Positions 46,593-55,699 of a DNA stretch of 64,000 nucleotides are shown here, one piece after another. The first letter of the stretch is position 1, and each line of letters starts with the position of its first letter. This DNA is from Pseudomonas sp. M47T1 (GTDB taxonomy: Bacteria; Pseudomonadota; Gammaproteobacteria; Pseudomonadales; Pseudomonadaceae). The notes under the pieces are model-generated. The model was not told the origin of the DNA, did not search any database, and saw only the letters and a program-made list of their open reading frames with translations. The DNA lies in assembly GCF_000263855.1 (NCBI RefSeq), contig NZ_AJWX01000003.1, positions 310,001 to 374,000 of the forward strand, written 5' to 3'. Position numbers and translations under genes: made by a program.

Positions 46593-47528
46593 ATGGATCG
46601 CCCGCGTTTTAACCGAACCTTCCTCCACCCGCGTTTCTGGCCGCTGCTGCTGGGCCTGGGGCTGCTGTGGCTTGTAGTGCAACTGCCGTACCGCGCGCTG
46701 CTGGTCATTGGCCGTGTGCTGGGCCTTGGCATGTACCGCATTGCCGGCGAGCGCCGGCGCATTGCGGCGCGAAACCTGGAACTGTGTTTCCCAGAATTAC
46801 CGCTCGTCGAAAGAACGCGTTTGCTCAAGGAAAATTTCGTTTCCACCGGCATCGCCTTCTTCGAAATGGCCATGAGCTGGTGGTGGCCAAAGGCCCGCCT
46901 GGCGCGGCTTGCGCACATCGAAGGCCTTGAGCATTTGCAGGCTGCGCAGCAGGCTGGCGAGGGTGCCATCCTCATGGCCCTGCACTTCACCACCCTGGAA
47001 ATTGGCGCCGCGCTGCTGGGGCAGCGCCACACCATCGACGGCATGTACCGCGAGCACGGCAACCCGTTGTTCGACTTCGTGCAGCGCCAAGGGCGCGAGC
47101 GGCACAACCTGGATTCCCTGGCGGTGGAGCGCGAAGACGTGCGCGGCATGCTCAAGCTGCTGCGCAAGGGCCGTGCCATCTGGTATGCGCCCGACCAGGA
47201 CTACGGCGCCAAGCAGGGCATTTTCGTGCCGCTGTTCGGCATTCCGGCCGCCACGGTCACCGCCACCACCAAGTTCGCCCGCCTGGGCAAGGCACGGGTG
47301 ATTCCGTTCACCCAGCAGCGCCTGGCGGACGGCAGCGGTTACCGACTGGTGGTGCACCCGCCGCTGCAAGGTTTCCCGGGGGAGAGCGAAGAGGCCGATT
47401 GCCTGCGCATCAACCAGTGGGTGGAAGCGTCCATTCGCGAGTGCCCGGAGCAGTACCTGTGGGCGCACCGACGCTTCAAGTCGCGGCCTGCAGGCTCGCC
47501 TAAGCTTTACGAAAAGCGCCGCCGCTGA
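46593..47528 (+). CDS. lpxL: Lipid A late acyltransferase (LpxL/HtrB type)
   Basis: A 311-residue membrane-anchored acyltransferase that adds a secondary acyl chain to Kdo2-lipid IVA at the inner membrane. An N-terminal anchor helix ([20 protein letters not shown]) precedes the catalytic HxxxxE motif ([12 protein letters not shown]), then [11 protein letters not shown] and the YAPDQDYG motif. The start [10 protein letters not shown] at 46593 is chosen. It is divergent from minC. Confidence 0.93.
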   Translation: MDRPRFNRTFLHPRFWPLLLGLGLLWLVVQLPYRALLVIGRVLGLGMYRIAGERRRIAARNLELCFPELPLVERTRLLKENFVSTGIAFFEMAMSWWWPKARLARLAHIEGLEHLQAAQQAGEGAILMALHFTTLEIGAALLGQRHTIDGMYREHGNPLFDFVQRQGRERHNLDSLAVEREDVRGMLKLLRKGRAIWYAPDQDYGAKQGIFVPLFGIPAATVTATTKFARLGKARVIPFTQQRLADGSGYRLVVHPPLQGFPGESEEADCLRINQWVEASIRECPEQYLWAHRRFKSRPAGSPKLYEKRRR

Positions 47529-47567
47529 AGTTGTTTTGTAGCCGCAGCCGCCAGGCCGAGGAGTGTC

Positions 47568-48710
47568 ATGCAGCCAACCACAGGACTGATCCTCTCCGGC
47601 GGCGGCGCCCGTGCCGCCTACCAGGTAGGTGTGCTGGCGGGTATCGCGCAGGTGCTGCCCGCCGGCACAGCGAATCCGTTTCCAGTCATCGTCGGCACCT
47701 CGGCCGGCGCCATCAACGCCGTGACCCTGGCCAGCGGTGCCGACCAGTTCATTGCCACCGTGCAGCGCCTGGAGGCGTTCTGGCGGGGGTTTACCAGCCA
47801 CCAGGTGCTGCGCAGCGACTGGCCCGGCGTGGTACGCCAGGCCATGCGCTTCATTCGTCACAGCCTGCTCGGGATCGGCGACGCCGTGCCCGTTGCCCTG
47901 GTGGACAACGCTCCGCTGGGTGACCTTCTGCGCGAACGCCTCGACCTGCGCGGCATTGATGCCGCACTGGCGGGCGGCCACCTGCGGGCCGTTGCCGTGA
48001 CCGCCTTCGGCTATACCGGTGGCCAGGCCGTGACGTTCTATCAGGGCAGTGACGGTATCCAGCCCTGGCTGCGCCACCGCCGTGTCGGCGTACCCACGCG
48101 GTTGGATGTTGAACATCTACTGGCCAGCGCTGCCATCCCGTTGCTGTTTGCGCCGGTGTGCATCGGCCAGGACTTCTACGGCGATGGCGCCATGCGCCAG
48201 TCCGCCCCCATCAGCCCGGCCCTGCACCTGGGGGCCGAGCGAGTACTGGTGGTGGGTGTCAGTGGCAATGCACGGGGGCCGTCGGCCAGCGTGGGGGCGG
48301 TGGGCGGCGAGCAACAGCCGAGCCTGGCGCAGATTGGCGGGCACCTGCTCAATAGCGCCTTCATTGACAGCCTGGAAGACGACTTGGAGCTGCTGCAACG
48401 CCTCAATCAATTGGGCAGGTTGCTGCCTGCCGATGTGCACAGCGCGCCGCTGGGCCTGAGCCCGGTGGAGGTGATGGTGGTGTCGCCCAGCCAGCCGCTG
48501 GACGAGATTGCCGCCCGCCATCGCCACGAACTGCCACCGGCCTTGCGCCTGTTTCTGCGCGGGCCGGGGGCGACGAAAACCAGTGGCGCGGGGTTGTTGA
48601 GTTATTTGTTGTTCGAGGCGGGGTATTGCACGGAATTGATCGAACTGGGGCGTCGCGATGCGCTGGCCAAGCAGGCGCAGTTGCTGGCGTTTCTGGGGGT
48701 AGCCCCGTAG
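47568..48710 (+). CDS. Patatin-like phospholipase
   Basis: A 380-residue patatin-family acyl hydrolase. The oxyanion motif is LSGGGARAAYQVGVL, the nucleophile lies in GTSAGAINAV, and the Asp of the catalytic dyad in GDGAMRQSAP. A C-terminal DUF3336-like tail is absent. It is a cytoplasmic lipase with unknown substrate, lying 39 bases after lpxL and perhaps co-transcribed. Confidence 0.9.
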   Translation: MQPTTGLILSGGGARAAYQVGVLAGIAQVLPAGTANPFPVIVGTSAGAINAVTLASGADQFIATVQRLEAFWRGFTSHQVLRSDWPGVVRQAMRFIRHSLLGIGDAVPVALVDNAPLGDLLRERLDLRGIDAALAGGHLRAVAVTAFGYTGGQAVTFYQGSDGIQPWLRHRRVGVPTRLDVEHLLASAAIPLLFAPVCIGQDFYGDGAMRQSAPISPALHLGAERVLVVGVSGNARGPSASVGAVGGEQQPSLAQIGGHLLNSAFIDSLEDDLELLQRLNQLGRLLPADVHSAPLGLSPVEVMVVSPSQPLDEIAARHRHELPPALRLFLRGPGATKTSGAGLLSYLLFEAGYCTELIELGRRDALAKQAQLLAFLGVAP

Positions 48711-48732
48711 GAGCTGCCGCAGGCTGCGTCGG
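48707..48732. repeat. Partial copy of the ~95-bp palindromic repeat
   Basis: GTAGGAGCTGCCGCAGGCTG followed by CG matches the left arm of the repeats at 26064 and 42270; the rest of the element is absent. It begins at the stop codon of the patatin gene. Confidence 0.65.
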
Positions 48733-48744
48733 GCCGTCAAGCGG

Positions 48745-49599
48745 TCAAGCGGTCAGGCGGTCATCGCGGAAGTCGCGCAGGGCCTGTTCGATTTCTTCGC
48801 GGCTGTTCATCACGAACGGGCCGTATTGCACAATGGGTTCGTTCAGCGGCTTGCCGGCGATCAGCAGCACGCGAGCGCCGTCGACGCTGTTGATCTGCAA
48901 CTCACCCACGTCCGACAGGCGAATCAGGCGGCTGGCCTTGACGCTGTCGGCAAGCCCCGGCAACTGCACCGCGCCTTCGTACACATACAGCATCACGCGG
49001 TGCCCTTGGGGCAGTCGCGGGCTGATGGTGCTGCCTGGCGGCAAATGCAGGTCAAACAGGTGCGGTTCGGTGTGCGGGCGTTCTACCGCGCCGGCCTGGC
49101 GCACGTCACCGTCGTCGAAAGTACCGGCGATGGCCACCACGTCGATACCGGTCGGGGTGGTCAGGCGCGCAATATCGTCGGGCTGGATGTCGCGGTAGCT
49201 GGCGGTGCCGAGCTTGTCCTTGCCGGGCAGGTTGAGCCACAGCTGGAAGCCGCGCATCACGCCTTCTTCCTGTTCGGGCATTTCGCTGTGAATGATGCCG
49301 CGCGCCGCCGTCATCCACTGCACGCCACCGCCTTGCAGCAGGCCGACGTTGCCCAGGTGATCTTCGTGGCGCATGCGGCCTTCGAGCATGTAAGTAATGG
49401 TTTCAAAGCCGCGGTGCGGGTGTGGCGGGAACCCGGCGATGTATTCATCGGGGTTGTCCGAACCGAATTCGTCCAGCATCAGGAAGGGGTCGAACCGCTC
49501 AATGCCCGGGCCGCCGATCACGCGGGTCAGGCTCACGCCTGCGCCGTCGCTGGTGGCTTGGCCAGCCTGTACACCGATTACTTTGCGAAACTGAGTCAT
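48745..49599 (-). CDS. Pirin family protein
   Basis: A 284-residue bicupin of the pirin family. Metal-binding residues appear in FPPHPHRGFETITYMLEGRM and HEDHLGNVG. Bacterial pirins include quercetin 2,3-dioxygenases and redox-linked regulators of pyruvate dehydrogenase. The role here is not known. It converges with the patatin gene. Confidence 0.9.
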   Translation of the reverse strand: MTQFRKVIGVQAGQATSDGAGVSLTRVIGGPGIERFDPFLMLDEFGSDNPDEYIAGFPPHPHRGFETITYMLEGRMRHEDHLGNVGLLQGGGVQWMTAARGIIHSEMPEQEEGVMRGFQLWLNLPGKDKLGTASYRDIQPDDIARLTTPTGIDVVAIAGTFDDGDVRQAGAVERPHTEPHLFDLHLPPGSTISPRLPQGHRVMLYVYEGAVQLPGLADSVKASRLIRLSDVGELQINSVDGARVLLIAGKPLNEPIVQYGPFVMNSREEIEQALRDFRDDRLTA

Positions 49600-49709
49600 G
49601 GCACAACTCCTGTGTGGGAGGTGGGAATGGCTCTATTTTCACTCATGATATATCGAACGAATAGCGACAATTTCGGCTATTAACTATCAATATTATTGAT
49701 TATTTTAGG

Positions 49710-49775
49710 TGTGGGAGCTGGCTTGCCAGCGAGCTTTTGGCGGCTGAAAAGCTCGCGGGCAAGCCAGCGCCCACA
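49710..49775. repeat. REP-type inverted repeat
   Basis: GTGTGGGAGCTGGCTTGCCA on the left and its inverted partner (GCTCGCGGGCAAGCCAGCGC, then CCAC) on the right, with a centre CGAGCTTTTGGCGGCTGAAAAGCTCG-like stem. A variant of the REP class with CTGGC in place of CGGGC. It is followed immediately by the mlaA stop. Confidence 0.8.
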
Positions 49776-49779
49776 AGGG

Positions 49780-50556
49780 TTACTCGGCGATCTGCAGTTT
49801 GCGCGATTCGGTGTAGATGTAGCGCACCTTCTCGTATTCAAACGGCGTGTCCAGCGAGCCATAACGGAAGCTGGTGGTGTAGCGCTTGTCCACTGCACGC
49901 AAGGCCCAGATTTCCGGGTGACGGCTGCTTTCCTGCGACACGTTGAGGAAGTTGATCTGCGACTCGGCGCCGTAGTCGAACAGCAGGCCCGTGGTGTCAC
50001 GCAAGTTGGACGGGCCAAACACGGGTAGCACCAGGTACGGGCCGGCTGGCACACCGTAGAAGCCCAGGGTCTGGCCAAAGTCCTCGGTCTGGTGCGGCAG
50101 GCCCATCTTGGTGGCCGGGTCCCACAGGCCGGCCACGCCGATAGTGGTGTTCAGCAACAGGCGCCCGGTGATCTCCAGCGAACGCTTGCCCTTGAGCTGC
50201 AGCAAACTGTTGAGCAGGTTGGGCACGTCGCCCAGGTTGCTGAAGAAGTTGCTCACGCCGCTGCGCAGGAAGCCTGGGGTCACGTAGCGATAGCCATTGA
50301 CCACTGGCAGGAATACCCACTCGTCGAAGCGGTAGTTGAAGTGGTAGACGCGGCGGTTCCAGTTCTCCACCGGGTCGTACACGTTCAGCGCGGTGAGGCT
50401 TGAACGTTCGAACTCGCGCTGGTCAAGGCCGGGGTTGAACTTGAGTTGCTTGAGCGGCTCGGTGAAACCGTCCGCGTCGGCGTGTGTCGGGGTGTCGTCG
50501 GCATGGGCCACGCCGGCGCACAGCAGTGCGGCGGCCAGGAGTAATGTCTTAGCCAC
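49780..50556 (-). CDS. mlaA: MlaA/VacJ family lipid-asymmetry protein
   Basis: A 258-residue protein of the MlaA family that removes misplaced phospholipids from the outer leaflet of the outer membrane. Core motifs are DPVENWNRRVYHFNYRFDEW, FFSNLGDVPNLLNSLLQ and GLPHQTEDFGQTLG. The signal peptide (LLLAAALLCAGVAHA) ends with a signal-peptidase I site and has no proper lipobox, whereas E. coli MlaA is a lipoprotein. A GTG start with GGAG upstream is used. It overlaps the hydrolase gene by 8 bases. Confidence 0.88.
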   Translation of the reverse strand: MAKTLLLAAALLCAGVAHADDTPTHADADGFTEPLKQLKFNPGLDQREFERSSLTALNVYDPVENWNRRVYHFNYRFDEWVFLPVVNGYRYVTPGFLRSGVSNFFSNLGDVPNLLNSLLQLKGKRSLEITGRLLLNTTIGVAGLWDPATKMGLPHQTEDFGQTLGFYGVPAGPYLVLPVFGPSNLRDTTGLLFDYGAESQINFLNVSQESSRHPEIWALRAVDKRYTTSFRYGSLDTPFEYEKVRYIYTESRKLQIAE

Positions 50557-51847
50557 GGAAGAACTCCAGCATGGCGTCGGCGTTGACGCGGTAATTGAGG
50601 TTGCCGCAATGGCCACCGTGAGGGTAAACGGTCAGGCGGTCGCCAAAGGTCTTGCGCAGGAAACCCAGGTCGCCGGGGCCGAGGATGATGTCGTCGGCAT
50701 TATGCATCACGGCAATCTTCGGGCTGTCGTGCAGGTAGTCCTTGAGGGCATACAGGCTCACTTCGTCCACCAGTTGCAGCAGGCTGCCGCCGTCGGTACG
50801 GGCACGCCACATGGGGATGACCTGGTCGGTCAGGTAGCAGTCGAAGTCGCATTGCAAGGCACGCTTGAGGAACGGCGTGAGGCTGGTGCCCTCGGTAATC
50901 GGGAACTTGGGCGGGGTGATCAGCCCACGGCGGTTGATCAGGTCCGAGGTAAAGGCAATGTCGGCCGCCGAGAAGCGGAACGAGGTGCCGATCAGCATGG
51001 CCATCTGTTCGTTGGACAGGTGTTGCCGGGATTGCTGGATGTCGTACAGCAACGCGTCATTAAGGTCGATGTAGCCCTTCTGCTGGAAGTAGCGAGTGAG
51101 CTTTTGCAGCACCACTTCGTAGAACGTGGTGTTGTTGTTGATGCCCTTCACCTGGGCCTGTACCAGCTTGTCCAGGTTGCTGATGGAGGTGTACAGGTTC
51201 ACCGGCGGGTTGAGCAGCAGCACTTTCTTGAAGTTGAAGCTGCGTCGGGTTTCGTCCAGTTGGCTGACGAACGCGGCGTCCAGCGCGCCCAGGCTGTAGC
51301 CGGTCAGGTAGAAGTCAGTGACCGGCAACTTGGGGTTCTGCGCGCGCACGGCCTGCATCACACGGTACAGGTCTTCGGCGTCTTCCTTGGTCACCCCGGG
51401 GGTGGCGAAGCGCGAGGCGGCGCTCATGAAGTCGTAGCTGGTGGGCGATGACAATTGCACCACGTGGTAGCCGGCCTGGTAGTACAGCTTCTTCAGGTAC
51501 TCGGTGAGGCTGCTGGTGTAGGGCGCGCCGGTGCCGGCGATGATGAAGATCAGCGGCGCCGGATGGTCCTGGTACGCCAGGCGATAGCGCAATTTTTTCA
51601 CCGCCCAAAAGTTGTCGGGCAGGGTGAAGTCGCGGTCCGGGCGAAGGTTCAGGGTATGGTCTGCCTGCTTGATGTCCTCGTCGGCCGGCAGCTTGGGCCG
51701 CAGGTCTGGGGGGGTCGAGGCAATCGTGGCTTCGAACGGGTTGGTCAACGGGTAGCCATAGGTGGCGGCATCAACATCCTTGGCCAGCGCGGACGCACTC
51801 AGGATGAGGCCGCCCAGCAAGGCAGCGAAGTGCAGTATTCGAAGCAT
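50549..51847 (-). CDS. Secreted alpha/beta-hydrolase linked to mlaA
   Basis: A 432-residue protein with a signal peptide (LHFAALLGGLILSASALA). The hydrolase core has the nucleophile elbow YLTGYSLGALDAA (GxSxG), an Asp in MHNADDIILG and a His in PHGGHCGN, in triad order. Databases often call relatives serine/threonine protein kinase, but no kinase motifs are present. It lies upstream of and overlaps mlaA, so a role in envelope lipid metabolism is plausible (inference). Start MLRILHFAA at 51847. Confidence 0.85.
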   Translation of the reverse strand: MLRILHFAALLGGLILSASALAKDVDAATYGYPLTNPFEATIASTPPDLRPKLPADEDIKQADHTLNLRPDRDFTLPDNFWAVKKLRYRLAYQDHPAPLIFIIAGTGAPYTSSLTEYLKKLYYQAGYHVVQLSSPTSYDFMSAASRFATPGVTKEDAEDLYRVMQAVRAQNPKLPVTDFYLTGYSLGALDAAFVSQLDETRRSFNFKKVLLLNPPVNLYTSISNLDKLVQAQVKGINNNTTFYEVVLQKLTRYFQQKGYIDLNDALLYDIQQSRQHLSNEQMAMLIGTSFRFSAADIAFTSDLINRRGLITPPKFPITEGTSLTPFLKRALQCDFDCYLTDQVIPMWRARTDGGSLLQLVDEVSLYALKDYLHDSPKIAVMHNADDIILGPGDLGFLRKTFGDRLTVYPHGGHCGNLNYRVNADAMLEFFRG

Positions 51848-52062
51848 GACGATGTCCCTAAGAAGGCGAAAGCTAAGTGAAGTACGCAGGCTCTGACCAC
51901 CGCGTTGGTGGCAAGTTGCCAAGTATGGCCGCTTTTGGCACGCAAAATATTGTACGGGCGTGATACGTCAAACAGACACAATAGTCGGTGCAACGGTTTT
52001 CGCCTTGCATAAAGGGTGGCGACCGTTATTCTTGGCGCCGATTTTCCCTTCCGGAGTGGTTC

Positions 52063-52419
52063 ATGTCCCGTCGTTCGTCATTGATTGTGCTTTTCGCCTT
52101 GGTAGCCCTGAGCCTGGCTGCCAGCTACGGCGTACGTTACGGGTTGATGGAAGATGCCCGCTGGGTGGGACTGTGCAGCGACGAGGCCAGCCGTTGGGAG
52201 TGCCAACTGCGCTCGGGCCTGGGGTACCTGATTCACTTTCGCGCTATTTCCATGGCGGCCCTGGTGGCCTCGGTGCTGGGCTTCTTCGTGCCCCGTTGCC
52301 TGGGCTGGTGGATTGCCGCGCTGGCGCTGGTCATCGGCATTCCGGGGCTGGTGCTGTACAGCGCCAGCCTGGCGGTGTTTGCGGTGGTGATTGCGGGGTT
52401 GCGGTTGGTTCGCCGCTGA
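52063..52419 (+). CDS. Small membrane protein
   Basis: A 118-residue protein with an N-terminal membrane helix (LIVLFALVALSLAASYGV), a short loop with two cysteines (GLCSDEASRWECQL) and two or three further helices. No family recognised with confidence. The start MSRRSSLIV has CGGAG 8 bases upstream. It is divergent from the hydrolase gene over 215 bases that show nothing else. Confidence 0.8.
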   Translation: MSRRSSLIVLFALVALSLAASYGVRYGLMEDARWVGLCSDEASRWECQLRSGLGYLIHFRAISMAALVASVLGFFVPRCLGWWIAALALVIGIPGLVLYSASLAVFAVVIAGLRLVRR

Positions 52420-52431
52420 AGAGTGGCGCCG

Positions 52432-52483
52432 TTCGCGGGCACGGCCCGCTCCTACAGATGTAGGAGCGGGCCGTGCCCGCGAA
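52432..52483. terminator. Perfect REP palindrome, likely bidirectional terminator
   Basis: Two REP units form a perfect 25-bp inverted repeat (arms starting TTCGCGGGCACGGCCCGCTC) with a 2-base centre. It fills the 68-base gap between two convergent stop codons, so it can form a very stable hairpin in both transcripts. Confidence 0.85.
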
Positions 52484-52487
52484 GGCC

Positions 52488-54038
52488 TCAACGCGAAACC
52501 CGAAGGCTATGCACCAGCGCCCACACCATCAACCCGCTGACCAGGGCCCAGGCCCACGCCTGCTGGTTATGCACGCCTTCGATAGCGAGTTGCACGGGAA
52601 TGCCCACGCCAACGATGGCCGTCAACAGCAGCACTTCAGGACGACGCACGTTCACCGGCCGCAGCAGGTAAACCAGAGCCGGCAACACCAGTGCTGCACT
52701 CGGAAAGCTGCGATAGCGGGCATCGAACACCAGCGCCAGCATCATCACCGCCGCGCCGAAGCCGGCCGCCATCAGCCACCAGCCACCACGGCGGTCCAGC
52801 CAGCCGAACAGCGATTCCCGCCAACCGCTGCGCTGGGCCAGCGCCAGGGCGCCATAGGCCAACACCACCAGGTTCAACCCGGCCAGCAGCGCGGCCCACA
52901 CCCACTCTTCGGCAAACCGCGCATTGATGCGCACCAGTTCGCCCCAGGCACCCAGGCTGCCCGCACCCACCGCCGCCAGCAGCGGCAGCAGCAGGGCGCT
53001 GCGACGGTTGTCCACGCGGCCGGCGAAGACCAGGGTCACCCACCACAGCACCACGCCGGCGCCCAGCCACTGCGGCCAGAACGGCACGTTAGTCACCGGC
53101 CCCTGCAGCACACCCTTGTCCTGGCGGTCGGCGTCGAACAGGCCCCAGTAACCGCCCACGGCGCCTTCGCTGGCGCGCTTCCACGGCTGGTCGAAGGCCT
53201 CGATCAGGTTGTAGTGCCAGCCGCGTTGTTCGGCCATGGCCACCACGCCGCGAATGAAGCGTGCCTCGTTGACCCGGCTGGGCAGGGCGGTCTCGCGTTG
53301 GCGGCCTTCGCTGGGCCAGCCGGTCTCGCCAATCAAGATGTCCTTGGGTGCAAAGCGCTTGGCAAAGATGTCGTGCACCTGGGCTACGTGAGCCAGGGCG
53401 TCATCGATGCCGGTGGGGTTGTCTTCCCAATAGGGCAGCAGGTGAATGGTGAGGAAGTCCACTTCAGGTGCCACTTCCGGGTACTGCAACCAGAAGTCCC
53501 AGACGTCGGCGTAGGTCACCGGTTGCTTGACCTGGCTTTTCACCTCCCGAATCAATTGAGCCAGGTACTTGCCGGTGACTTCCTTGCGCAGCAACGTCTC
53601 GTTGCCCACGATCACCGCCTCCACCACATCCGGGTTGGCGTTGGCGGCGGCAATCAGTGCCTTCACTTCCTTGGCGGTGTCCACCGGGTTGCTGTTCACC
53701 CAGGCACCGATCATCAGCTTAAGGCCGTGCTTGCGCGCCAGTGCCGGAATGCCTTCCAGGCCAGTCATTGAATAGGTGCGAATGCATTCAAAGCGCGTGG
53801 CCAGCAGGGCCAGGTCGGCGTCCATGCGCTCGGGGCGCAGCTTGAATGGCTGGTCGAACGGCGATTGGTCCTTGTCGAACGGCGTGTACGACGCGCATTG
53901 CAGTTTGTGCGTAGCGCTGGCGGCGTCGGGCAGGATCACCGGCTTGCCCAGCCCATACCAGAAACCGGCAAGGGCCAGCACACCGAGCACACAGGCGAAC
54001 AGGTAAGGCAACAACGTAGAGCGGGACGTGGCGGGCAT
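52488..54038 (-). CDS. GH17-type beta-glucan synthesis protein
   Basis: A 516-residue membrane protein. Residues about 45-310 form a glycoside hydrolase family 17-like domain with the acid/base Glu in VIVGNETLLRKEV and the nucleophile Glu in LIGETGWPSEG. The C-terminal 180 residues hold about six membrane helices. Similar proteins in Pseudomonas and Bradyrhizobium (NdvC-type) take part in making or remodelling beta-(1,3)/(1,6)-glucans. One N-terminal helix anchors the domain facing the periplasm. Confidence 0.85.
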   Translation of the reverse strand: MPATSRSTLLPYLFACVLGVLALAGFWYGLGKPVILPDAASATHKLQCASYTPFDKDQSPFDQPFKLRPERMDADLALLATRFECIRTYSMTGLEGIPALARKHGLKLMIGAWVNSNPVDTAKEVKALIAAANANPDVVEAVIVGNETLLRKEVTGKYLAQLIREVKSQVKQPVTYADVWDFWLQYPEVAPEVDFLTIHLLPYWEDNPTGIDDALAHVAQVHDIFAKRFAPKDILIGETGWPSEGRQRETALPSRVNEARFIRGVVAMAEQRGWHYNLIEAFDQPWKRASEGAVGGYWGLFDADRQDKGVLQGPVTNVPFWPQWLGAGVVLWWVTLVFAGRVDNRRSALLLPLLAAVGAGSLGAWGELVRINARFAEEWVWAALLAGLNLVVLAYGALALAQRSGWRESLFGWLDRRGGWWLMAAGFGAAVMMLALVFDARYRSFPSAALVLPALVYLLRPVNVRRPEVLLLTAIVGVGIPVQLAIEGVHNQQAWAWALVSGLMVWALVHSLRVSR

Positions 54039-54318
54039 TGTCTATTTTCGTCAGGCAACAAAGCCGCGCATGTTACCTGCTTTGCCAGCACCTTACGCGT
54101 TTGCCATGCAAAGTTCGGGCAGGCGACCAGCGGTCGTCTTTACTACTGGCAGGGTGATGTCGTTTCTCGCTGCCTCAAGGTCGCAGCCAGAGCAGGATGG
54201 TCGGGGCGCGAGGTTGATCATCGGGGGGCAGTCAAGGCGATTTGCCAGCGCCGTGCACCCGAACCACACACGATCGATGCTCGACACTCGTCGAGCGCAG
54301 CCTTTTGGGGAAGTCTGG

Positions 54319-55176
54319 ATGAACATGCGAAAAATCCTGGGAGCGACCGCCGCTCTGGTACTTGCTACAAGTTCCACCCTGGCCAGCGCCGATAGCAAGC
54401 CCACGTTGAGCATCGGCTATGTCGATGGCTGGTCCGACAGCGTTGCCACCACCTACGTGGCGTCGGAAGTGATCAAGCAGAAGCTGGGTTACGACGTGAA
54501 ACTGATGCCCGTGGCCACCGGCATCATGTGGCAGGGCGTGGCCACCGGCAAACTCGACGCCATGCTCTCGGCCTGGCTGCCAGTGACCCACGGTGAATAC
54601 TGGGCCAAGAACAAGGACAAGGTGGTCGACTACGGCCCCAACTTCAAGGACGCCAAGATCGGCCTGATCGTGCCGGAGTACGTGGCGGCCAAATCCATTG
54701 CCGACCTCAAGACCGACACCACCTTCAAGAGCAAGATTGTGGGTATCGACGCCGGTTCAGGCGTGATGCTCAAGACCGACGAAGCCATCAAGGACTACGA
54801 CCTGACCGGTTACAAACTGCAAGCAAGCTCCGGTGCGGCCATGACTGCAGAACTGGGCCGCGCCTACGACAAGCATGAGTCCATCGCCGTGACCGGGTGG
54901 GTGCCGCACTGGATGTTCGCCAAATGGAAACTGCGTTTCCTCGATGACCCGAAAGGTGTGTACGGCGCTGCCGAAACCGTCAACAGCATCGGCAGCAAGG
55001 AGTTGGACGCCAAGGCACCGGACGTGGCTGCGTTCCTGAAGAAATTCCACTGGAACTCCAAGGACGAAATCGGCGAAGTGATGCTCGCCGTGCAGGAAGG
55101 CGCCAAGCCTGAAGCCGCTGCCAAGGACTGGGTAGCCAAGCACCCTGATCGCGTGGCCGAGTGGGTGGGTAAATAA
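54319..55176 (+). CDS. betX: Glycine betaine-type ABC substrate-binding protein
   Basis: A 285-residue periplasmic binding protein of the OpuAC family, with a signal peptide cut after TLASA. Aromatic-box residues appear in DGWSDSVATTYVASEVI, IMWQGVATGKLDAMLSAWLP and VTGWVPHWMFAKWKLRFL. No permease or ATPase is adjacent: Pseudomonas uses orphan binding proteins (BetX, CaiX) with the Cbc transporter. The position before DUF485-actP matches PA3236 (betX) of P. aeruginosa. A 7-bp stem (GCTCGAC/GTCGAGC, 54279-54296) sits just upstream in a 280-base gap with nothing else clear. Confidence 0.87.
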   Translation: MNMRKILGATAALVLATSSTLASADSKPTLSIGYVDGWSDSVATTYVASEVIKQKLGYDVKLMPVATGIMWQGVATGKLDAMLSAWLPVTHGEYWAKNKDKVVDYGPNFKDAKIGLIVPEYVAAKSIADLKTDTTFKSKIVGIDAGSGVMLKTDEAIKDYDLTGYKLQASSGAAMTAELGRAYDKHESIAVTGWVPHWMFAKWKLRFLDDPKGVYGAAETVNSIGSKELDAKAPDVAAFLKKFHWNSKDEIGEVMLAVQEGAKPEAAAKDWVAKHPDRVAEWVGK

Positions 55177-55206
55177 TCACCGACCGCTCTATTACGCAAC
55201 TTCCAG

Positions 55207-55238
55207 AACCGCCGGGCTAATACCCTGGCGGTTTTTCT
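55207..55238 (+). terminator. Terminator after betX
   Basis: A stem AACCGCCGGG/CCCTGGCGGTT with a short loop and five T residues, 30 bases after the stop codon. Confidence 0.82.
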
Positions 55239-55387
55239 TTGTTTTATCTTTGTCATCAGTTAGCTATGCAACTATGTCGACTGGCGAATCGGTAATGTCG
55301 ATCTAATACTAAGGTCGTCTGGAGACTGTTTCACAGCAGCCTACAGTGGAATCGTTGCAACCCATCTGTGCTGCGAGGATAAAAACA

Positions 55388-55699
55388 ATGAACGACAGCA
55401 TTTACCTCTCGATTCAAAACAGCCCGCGCTTCAAGGAGCTGGTACAAAAAAGGGAACGATTCGCCTGGATACTCTCGGCGATCATGCTTGGGCTTTATTC
55501 GGCTTTCATTCTGTTGATTGCCTACGGCCCCCATATATTGGGTGCCAAGTTGACCCCTGAGTCATCCATCACCTGGGGTATACCCATTGGTGTTGGCTTG
55601 ATATTGAGCGCGTTTATCCTGACGGCTATCTATGTGCGCCGCGCCAATGGTGAGTTCGACGACATGAACAAAGAGATCCTCAAGGAGGCGCAACAATGA
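55388..55699 (+). CDS. DUF485 membrane protein, ActP partner
   Basis: A 103-residue protein with two membrane helices ([20 protein letters not shown] and [20 protein letters not shown]) of the DUF485/YjcH family, always found before actP. It starts at [20 protein letters not shown] with GAGGA upstream; its last 4 bases overlap actP. Probably needed for acetate symporter activity or assembly. Confidence 0.93.
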   Translation: MNDSIYLSIQNSPRFKELVQKRERFAWILSAIMLGLYSAFILLIAYGPHILGAKLTPESSITWGIPIGVGLILSAFILTAIYVRRANGEFDDMNKEILKEAQQ

